Source: Hygrophila difformis (Eukaryota > Streptophyta > Magnoliopsida > Lamiales > Acanthaceae). From it: a DNA stretch of 64,000 bases. The stretch covers positions 32,231,849 through 32,295,848 of the forward strand of contig JAOANR010000005.1 of assembly GCA_030278955.1 (NCBI GenBank), in the 5' to 3' direction. Positions 57,121-64,000 of the stretch are shown in pieces. Every line of letters starts with the position of its first letter. The first letter of the stretch is position 1. The position numbers were made by a program, and so were the translations under genes. The notes under the pieces are model-generated. The model saw only the letters and a program-made list of their open reading frames with translations, had not been told where the DNA came from and did not search any database.

Positions 57121-57635
57121 AACCACCCCCCCAGCAGAGCAGATCAGAATCACCTCTTCTCTCTTTCTTTACTTCTATTCTTCTTTTTTTTTTCTAAATG
57201 CATATCTCTTTTCTCTTTTTTTTTTTATATGAATTTGATATCCTTTTTTTTTCTTTTTCTTTCTATTTTTTTTTAGATATCAAATTAACAGAAATAGAAA
57301 TGAATTAACTAAATTAAATTTGAATGACTAATTAATTTGATGTATTTATTATTACCAACAGTTAGTTTGAATTATTTTACACTCGTAACTATTTATTTAA
57401 TCAAGGACTTGTAAATTACTAAAAGCTTATTTGTGGAGATGCCTACCCATTAATTACCCAATGCTATATCTCAAAAGGCTACTTTTATACCTTTAGCCTC
57501 GAGAAATCCTTTTTGTTTTTTTTGTTTTGTTTTTTTTTTCTTATTTTGAATCATATGATTAAATCACATGAAATATGAATGTCATTATTTAAATACTAAT
57601 CGATTTCCCCTTAAGTTTTGTTGTCCAAAGTAATA
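57121..57635. other. Low-complexity T-rich and AT-rich spacer
   Basis: Several T/C runs (57180-57275, 57508-57545). No gene seen. Confidence 0.6.
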
Positions 57636-57881
57636 CTCCCTCCGTCCCATTTAACTTGTCCAGTTTGACTTCTACACACAATTTAATGCGATTTTTCAAC
57701 TGTTGGTATCTCAAAACATGTACAATAAAAATTATATAGAATGTATATTTTAAAACTACGTTCTAACAAGATCCAACTCGAATATTTTTTCGAATATATA
57801 CATAAAATAAAATTGAGTCAAACTTAAATAATAAATAGTACAAAAAAGTCAAACAGGACAAGATAGCTGGGACGGAGGGAA
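57636..57881. mobile_element. Stowaway-type MITE 4 (246 bp)
   Basis: CTCCCTCCGTCCC...GGGACGGAGGGA with TA on both sides. An additional inverted end ACGGAGGGAG with TA lies at about 57899-57911, possibly the remnant of a second copy. Confidence 0.88.
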
Positions 57882-58154
57882 TAGAACAAATCAAATGTAA
57901 CGGAGGGAGTAATTTCAACTAATCTTATTTGTATTATTTATACTCCATCTTATTTTTAATATGTGCTCAACTTCTACATTTCACAGAATACCTACGTGAT
58001 TAGATGAACTCATAATATATTTTAAATGGACAATATCAATTAACACATAAATAAAACAGATGCAGTATATAATATATTTAAATTGAAATATAAAAAAGAT
58101 TAATAAAATCATTTAAATATTTTTGAGTAATTTACAATTTTTTGTTGACACGAG

Positions 58155-58183
58155 TAATAATAATAATAATAATAATAATAATA
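58155..58183. repeat. (TAA)n microsatellite
   Basis: About nine to ten units within AT-rich DNA. Confidence 0.9.
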
Positions 58184-58307
58184 TAAAAACAGAGACATGT
58201 TAATCCAAAATCCTATTAAAATAATTACTTTTTTGCTACACTTATTAAAATAATTATTGAAATGATATGAAAAACTAAAGATATAGGTATATATAATTTT
58301 TAATAGA

Positions 58308-59333
58308 GATAATAATTTTTTTATGTCATCAGAAGGAATCATTTCTAAATTTTAGCCATTATTTAGAGTTTTAGGCCGCTACAAGGATATCAGACCTAGA
58401 AAAAAGGCCAAAGGGGTGGCGTGTTGATCAAATCACCTCTTTATGGCCTAAAAGTGAAAAACTTCACATTTTGATAATCTATTTAAGGTTTTTATTTTGT
58501 TATATAATTAAAATAAATAATATTCCTTCAATCCCATTTATTATGTTCAACTTTCCTTTTTGTCCGCCCAAATAAGAAAAACTACTTAATAACAACGTGT
58601 CAAACCACATCTCGAGGCCAATTGCTAAAATGAGGTTGCTCAGTGCCTCAGTATTCCTCTGTTACGTCAATGTGTGCCTTCCCATTGGAGACCCATCATC
58701 CTCCTGATCTTTAATTTTGTTTCACTTTCTCTTGATGGTTATAGTGTCCTTTTTTTTCTCTATATTCATTTCATAAAGAAATATATGTTAGCAACCGATA
58801 AATTCGGTAGCTAATGTTTCTTTCCAAAAGAATATATATTTAATTTTATTCTCTTTATTTTATTTTTATTTTATTGAGAGCCCAAGTCACGTAAATTACA
58901 AAGTGGATGGAGGGAAATGATAGGGGGCCGGGAGGAAAATCAAACCCCCTTAGGTTGAGCGGTCTCCGATGGGAGGACACACATTGGTGTGGCACAACCT
59001 CATTTTAGTAATTGGCCTCGAGATATGGTTTGACACATTGTTATTAAGTGATTAATTTTTTTTATTCGAAATGCCAAAAAAAAAAGAAAGTGAGAATATG
59101 AATAATGGAAATGAATGAATATCATTTATTTAAATTACATAAAAATGAAAAAAAAAACTTAAATAGGATGTCATTTCAACTTATGGGCCATAAAGATGTG
59201 ATTCTAACAACACGGCCCGCTTTGGCCATTTTTTGGGTCCGACATCCTTATAATGGCCTAAAACTCTAAATGAAAAATAATGGACAAAATCTGGAAATGA
59301 CTCCTTCTGATAGCCTGAAAAAAATTATTATAT
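58308..59333. mobile_element. Element with long inverted arms (about 345 bp each)
   Basis: 58308-58655 and 58985-59333 are inverted, imperfect copies (for example ATCAGAAGGA/TCCTTCTGAT, GGCCATAAAG against CTTTATGGCC, CTCGAGGCCAATT in both directions). The core of about 330 bp is non-coding. Looks like a Mutator-like or foldback MITE; target duplication not identified. Confidence 0.75.
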
Positions 59334-59415
59334 CTTTTTAGTATTTATAGAACTTATAATAAGTAGCTAGAAAATAAAATTTCAAATCTGAGATGATTAT
59401 TTTTAAAGAAAAAAA

Positions 59416-59500
59416 CACTACAAAAATTTTGCAAGACGTCATCTGACGCACGAGGCGACAAACAAGGCGACGACATTTGTCTTGTTTTTTGTTGCCTTCT
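59416..59500 (+). mobile_element. CACTA-like terminus remnant
   Basis: CACTACAAAAATTTTGC followed by GACG/GGCGAC words. No second end or transposase. Confidence 0.35.
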
Positions 59501-59618
59501 TACGAATTTCTTGAGTGAAAATTCAATTGAATATATTTTTCTGTATAGTAAGTTTATCATTTCTTATTTTACTAACAAATACAAATATAAATATTCTTAG
59601 ATATTCTTATTTTACTAA

Positions 59619-60078
59619 GTTTGTTTTGGCTTTTGGAATGACTTTTTTTCAAGTGCTTTTGGCTTTTGCTTCTGCCAAAAGCACTTTTGAAGAAAAAAAA
59701 AGTGTTTGATTTGGCTTTTTAGAAAAAGCAAAAGCACCTCGAAAAGCTGCAAATATGCTTCTGGGAGAAGCAGTCCAGGGGTGCTTCTCCGAAAAGCAGA
59801 AGTCAAAAGTACCTAGTAATGTGTGCAGAGTCATAAATGCCCCTATTAATTTATTTAAATTATTATAAATATATAAATTCCTATATAAGTTGCATATCCT
59901 TTTTGGTAATTTACACATTTCAAAAACACTTTTCACTTTTACACATCCAACAACTCTTTTGAAAAAAAGTTGCTTTCAAACATTCCATCCAAACACAAAA
60001 GTTACATGCTTCTGCTTTTGGCTTTCATTTCTGTTCTGCTTTTGGCTTCTGCTTTTTTTAAAAACCAATCCAAACGAG
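59619..60078. mobile_element. PIF/Harbinger (Tourist-like) MITE 1 (about 460 bp)
   Basis: Ends GTTTGTTTTGG... and ...CCAATCCAAACGAG, with TAA at 59616-59618 and 60079-60081. The interior is rich in the inverted words GCTTTTGGC and GCCAAAAGC. Confidence 0.65.
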
Positions 60079-60109
60079 TAAAGCCCTTTTGGATTGACTT
60101 CTACACTAA

Positions 60110-60483
60110 GGCCCATTTGGATTGGCTTTTGAAAAAAGTAGAAGCAGAAGCAGGAGTCAAAAGTAAAAGCATGTAACTTTTGTGTTTGGATGGAATGTTT
60201 GAAAAACGGCTTTTTCTAAAAAAATATGTTTGGATGAATAAAAATGAAAAGTGCTTTTGGAATGTAGTAATTACCAAAAGGACGTGCTACTTAATATGAT
60301 AATAACATATATTTATAGTGTAATTTATATTAAGTAGTGGGAGTATTTAAGTCCATGCACATTTTACGATGTGCTTTTGACTTCTGCTTTTGGGAGAAGC
60401 ACCTCCTGGGCTGCTTCTCCCACAAGCACTTTTTTGGCTTTTCTAGGTGCTTTTGTTTTTTATTAAAAGCCAAAACAAACACC
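60110..60483. mobile_element. PIF/Harbinger (Tourist-like) MITE 2 (374 bp)
   Basis: Starts GGCCCATTTGGATTGGC, ends AAAACAAACACC, with TAA at 60107-60109 and 60484-60486. A longer alternative ends at 60558 (CCAAACGGGCTC then TAA). Confidence 0.65.
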
Positions 60484-60486
60484 TAA

Positions 60487-60790
60487 TTTCTAATAGAAGT
60501 GCTTTTGGCAGAAGCAAAAGCCAAAAGCACCTCCCTAGAAGCCATTCCAAACGGGCTCTAATGCTTTTGGCTTTTGTTTTTGCCATAAACACTTTTAGAG
60601 AAAAACAAGTGTTTGGATTGACTTTTCAGACAAAAACAAAAGCATCTCGAAAAGCCACAAAAGTGTTTCTGAAAGAAACTGGCCAAAGCGGCCCCGTTTG
60701 GAATGGCTTCTGCAAAGGTGTTTTTGGCTTTTGTTTATGCCAAAAACACTTTTGATAGAAAAATAGTGTTTGGGTTGGGTCAATTCTATC
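60487..60790. mobile_element. Further Tourist-like MITE fragments
   Basis: Another start GGCCCCGTTTGGAATGGC at about 60690 and repeats of GCTTTTGTTTTTGCC. Boundaries unclear; probably nested pieces. Confidence 0.5.
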
Positions 60791-61512
60791 CAAAAAAAAA
60801 AAAAGAGAAGAAAAGGAAAAAACCTTATTAAATTCCAGTTAAGATTTTGACCGGAAAATTCTTTTCTTTTCTTTTTTTTGGCTCATGTTCTTCTCACTCT
60901 AACTTAGATTTGCTTTTGACAAGGTGGTTTTAACTTGTGCTTGTCATAAAAACAATTTTGGTTATTTGTGTACGTTTGGATTAAAAAGTAGGCTTGAAGC
61001 AAAATTTCTACTTGTGACAAAACCCAGAAACTAAAGTGTAAATATAAAATTGTTCTCAATAATTCTTTTCTATTTTTTTTAAAATATATATTTTACTCCT
61101 AAAACTTAATTACACATGTAATATTTATCTATTACAATTTATTTTTTCTCATGTCTTTTTTTTTCGATAGTTACAATGTTTGTGGTTTGGAAAGCTGGTA
61201 TGTTGCCACCCAACCATCTGCCTTGTATATGTCTGGTATGATCCCCAGCCACACACCGTCATCCCTTAGAACCCTACCATCACTGTTAGCTTTAACCCAT
61301 CCCTCCATCCAACATCCCCACCGAACCCCGCGCGACACTCAATCACCCCAGGTTGCGTTGCCAGGTTCTGCACCTGGTGTACGATACCATTCCATTTCAA
61401 GTAACCGATGCATCACTTTTCTTATCAAATAAGAGTACTTCATCCATTCCACTAATTCTGTATCACTTTTAGTTTTGGTCATTCTCATTACTGGCAGTCC
61501 CAAAGAGTACGT
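60791..61512. other. Spacer, no gene recognised
   Basis: The minus strand around 61330-61180 reads GWVKANSDG then VLRDDG, faintly like an RNase H remnant, but too short to call. Confidence 0.3.
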
Positions 61513-62171
61513 TGTTAACACATCGTCACGATTACACACACAAATTTGCGAAAAGTAAAGAACACAGTTCTTTGTTGACCCGGTTCGGACCTCCTGTCCT
61601 ACGTCCAGGGGATTCCAATCCAGGCGAAGATCACTCAACACGATTCAAGAAAATACAAGACACTGAAACAATCATATCAACTCGATCTAGTAGATGAAAC
61701 TCCCCCTCAACTTCTAATCTACCTGAAGTGGACTGAAGTGGACTGAAAACAGAATCTTGAAGTCTTGACATCCTGCTGACACACCTGAACTAATCCAAAC
61801 ACTATCAAGAAGACACCCTTCTTGATTTACAACTCGATAATGAAGTAGTAACAGTGAATTACAAATTCAACTCTTCTAAGTTCAAAACATTCTAAAGTAT
61901 AATCCTGAAGAACACTGTTTTGACACTAAAAGACTTTTAAACCAATTGTAGAACTTTATGAAAAATGTATAGAAGTGTACGTGAATAATGCTTGAAAATC
62001 TAAAACTCTAATGAAGACACAAGACTCAAGAAGTATATATAAGATAAGCTCCGTCTTGGTCCTTCAGTCCGGGTGCTGGTGAAACTCGAACAAGCAATAT
62101 AACTGCTACTGTTGTTACTGTGATGATATGACAACAATTTGATCCTGCATGAAATGTTACTAGTGCCAACA
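61513..62171 (-). repeat. Copia-type 3' LTR (minus strand)
   Basis: On the minus strand it starts TGTTGGCACTAG directly after a polypurine tract and probably ends TTAACA at 61513. TATA-like CTTATATATA at 62033-62045. The left end is uncertain without the partner LTR. Confidence 0.6.
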
Positions 62172-62186
62172 ATCTCCCCCTCATTT
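62172..62186 (-). other. Polypurine tract of the minus-strand copia element
   Basis: Minus strand GAGGGGGAGATT, the typical copia tract for plus-strand priming. Confidence 0.75.
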
Positions 62187-62469
62187 CATGAAGAGGATAT
62201 ATCATCACAACAGTCTCAAAACAACAATATGATCAAGTAAAACAATATTCAAGTACCAGCAAAAAAAATACCATCATTAAAAGTCCATGCAAAACAGTAA
62301 TCATCACAAAAGTCAAGGCATCCCAAAAACATCCACACAGAAACCATTCAAATAGTTACAGTCCATGATGCAAAAACTAAAAAAGTTCAGTTTAGAAAAT
62401 ACCCCTTCCTGTAGAGCTTACCACCAGTAAATAACCAATTTTGAGACACATAATCTCCACCTTGATGAG

Positions 62470-63998
62470 CTACTCCTCTTCATCATCCTCTTCTCCAATA
62501 GGTGGAGGATCAAAAGACCCTGGAAGCAGCTTCAAAATGTTGAGATTCTGCTTCCTTATCCGGATACCAGAGTTGATTTGATTGGTCACTTCTTCATTTT
62601 TTCTGAGGATGATTGTCTTGAGATGATTCACCAAAGCAGTCCCTGAGAGGGCTGAACCTAGAAGATATCATTATGCATATTCCGGAGGTCATGAGTAGGA
62701 GTATTCTGCTTCAGAGGAATGCGCTCATCCTTTGGAAACTTTGACCCCATTCTTTTTCAAGAATCGGGTGATCAAGGCAGGGTACGGCAGTAAATCGTTT
62801 TTACCAAGAGATCCACGAGTATAACCTACCATCTTAGAAAGCACAGAAAGACCAAAGTTTGTCATGTTAAGATACTTTTCAATACAAAAAATCATTTTAC
62901 CCATATGTGATGAGACTTGAATGGCATTGGTTGTTGGAAGGATGTTGGAACTACAGAGACGGAAGAGAAGAGTAAACTTCAGAGTGAGCTGGGAAGTTCG
63001 TAGTTGTCCTCGACCGAAACCAACACTCCTTGTGTTAGAAATCTCATACGCAACCTCAGCATTTGAATTTGGCATGTACTTGGTTACATCGTCCAGTGTG
63101 TCGTTATGCTGAACCTTTAACAACTGATTGATGACCCGAGGAGTGATCTACAGAATCTAACCTCGAATGTAGATATTTCCAGCAAATGGTGATTCAATGT
63201 CCAGAACATCTGAATGGAGATTTGCATAAAACTCTCGAAAAAGAGCAGACGAGTAGTCTTCCAACTTAGTTGCCCAGTAGAGAATTTTGCAATCCTCAAG
63301 GTAATGAAGCCAAGTTCCCTGTAAATGGGATGAATGAACTGCTCTTCAGGGATAAAATCGCGGTTGCTGAGTTCCTTTCCAAACCTCTGCATTTCCTTGT
63401 CATAGTATTTGAAGTTGAGAGCATCTCGAACAGTCATAGGGCCTATCTTCTTTGGTCGTTTCTGAGAAGTTTCAACAGCAGGTTGCTTGTCCTTGCGCTT
63501 CCGGGATCTGGTAACAGGGGTACGTGCCACAGGCCGTTGTTCTGGAGTGGTTTCAACATCATGCTCATTCATGGTTTCAACTGTAGGATCATTCGCCTGA
63601 GGTTGTGACTGTTCTCCAGCAACAAGCTCATCATACTCATTAGGATTGAACTTATCATCATCTTATGGGTGAGATGTGGTAACGCCGTCGTCCCATTCTA
63701 CATCAAAGGTTTCCTTCTGAGGAGCAGGCAAGGCAGGAGGAGTAGGTGCGGGAAGAGCTCCAGCCGGAGGCAGAAAACTGAGAGGAAGAACATCCTCTAC
63801 ATCAGTTTGGTGCGATGCCTCAGATGGTATCACGACATTGTCATCAGATGGAGCTTCAAAAGTGACTTTAGGTGATTGTGATTCACTCGGTAAGTTCTCA
63901 AGGGGATTAACAGAGGTTGAAACAGGCGGGTTTGGATGATCAATGGAATCAGGTTGGGAGGATGAGGCAGGGGATTTTGGAGAAGTAGAAGAGGCCAT
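62470..63998 (-). pseudogene. Accessory (env-position) gene of a copia element, putative-plant-transposon type, broken
   Basis: The frame starts ATG 63998 near the window edge: a Ser/Pro/acidic N-terminus (MASSTSPKSPASS), TAA at 63663-63665, then in the same frame SRKRKDKQPAVE (nuclear-signal-like) and the core RELGFITLR. After a shift near 63270 it continues as LFREFYANLH, AGNIYIRG, two TAG stops about 63155-63165, ITPRVINQLLKVQHND and FGRGQLRTSQ. The C-terminus ends PPPIGEEDDEEE at TAG 62470. The core resembles that of 1093-3984. Lying between (unseen) pol and the polypurine tract, it holds the place of env-like ORFs in some plant copia elements; no membrane segment is evident. Confidence 0.6.
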
Positions 63999-64000
63999 TT

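Noticed and set aside
58600..59050. tRNA or structured ncRNA gene
   Set aside because: The strong folding comes from the long inverted arms of a transposon-like element; no tRNA cloverleaf or promoter boxes seen.
61151..61432. Possible RNase H remnant on the minus strand
   Set aside because: Only a GWVKANSDG-like phrase, no catalytic context; too weak to annotate.

Overview
The window looks like repeat-dense nuclear DNA of a flowering plant, probably a eudicot. The evidence is chromovirus-type Ty3/gypsy LTR elements with initiator-Met tRNA primer sites, Ty1/copia fragments, L1-type LINEs, Stowaway and PIF/Harbinger MITEs and CACTA ends. I found no convincing host cellular gene, tRNA, rRNA or CRISPR. 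Coding capacity is retroelement-derived and most of it is broken.

Left half (1-23982). A minus-strand retroelement accessory gene (1093-5397, broken) abuts a truncated tail of a Ty3/gypsy element (5499-5747). Element B follows (5748-23982): a chromovirus-like element with about 2.57 kb LTRs, a small coiled-coil ORF, an antisense intron-bearing cassette in place of gag/protease/most of RT, then RNase H, integrase and chromodomain. Element A (6330-13410), a gag-only element with an intact gag, sits inside the 5' LTR of B and is flanked by a 5-bp duplication (ACAAA). The two LTRs of A agree almost perfectly for about 1.96 kb and then differ.

Middle (23983-37248). A minus-strand LTR retroelement with a tRNA-Asp-type primer site (26065-26082) is followed by three arrays of a short palindromic motif (25174-25535, 29378-29732, 30438-30691), one touching a 500-N assembly gap. 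Next come a copia RNase H remnant with its 3' LTR, a decayed minus-strand LINE, an AT-rich block, a CACTA-type terminus and a plus-strand LTR-like region.

Right (37249-64000). A solo LTR with ACAAC duplications (37249-39309) precedes element C (40003-55240). C is a structurally complete but dead chromovirus inserted into a MITE, with a 5'-truncated LINE inside its own 5' LTR. Beyond it are MITEs, a roughly 1 kb element made of long inverted arms (58308-59333), a Harbinger-like MITE cluster, and the 3' end of a minus-strand copia element (61513-64000) carrying another accessory gene of the same broad type as the one at the left edge.

Three observations stand out. (1) The LTRs of A, B, C and the solo LTR, although strongly diverged, share a donor-like site, a conserved block, a covarying hairpin and an acceptor-like site, which suggests an intron inside the LTR; a second covarying hairpin lies just before the LTR end. 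(2) A putative-plant-transposon-type accessory gene recurs in three unrelated retroelement settings. (3) The palindromic arrays lie next to TATA-like sites. All comparisons were done by eye on the given sequence.
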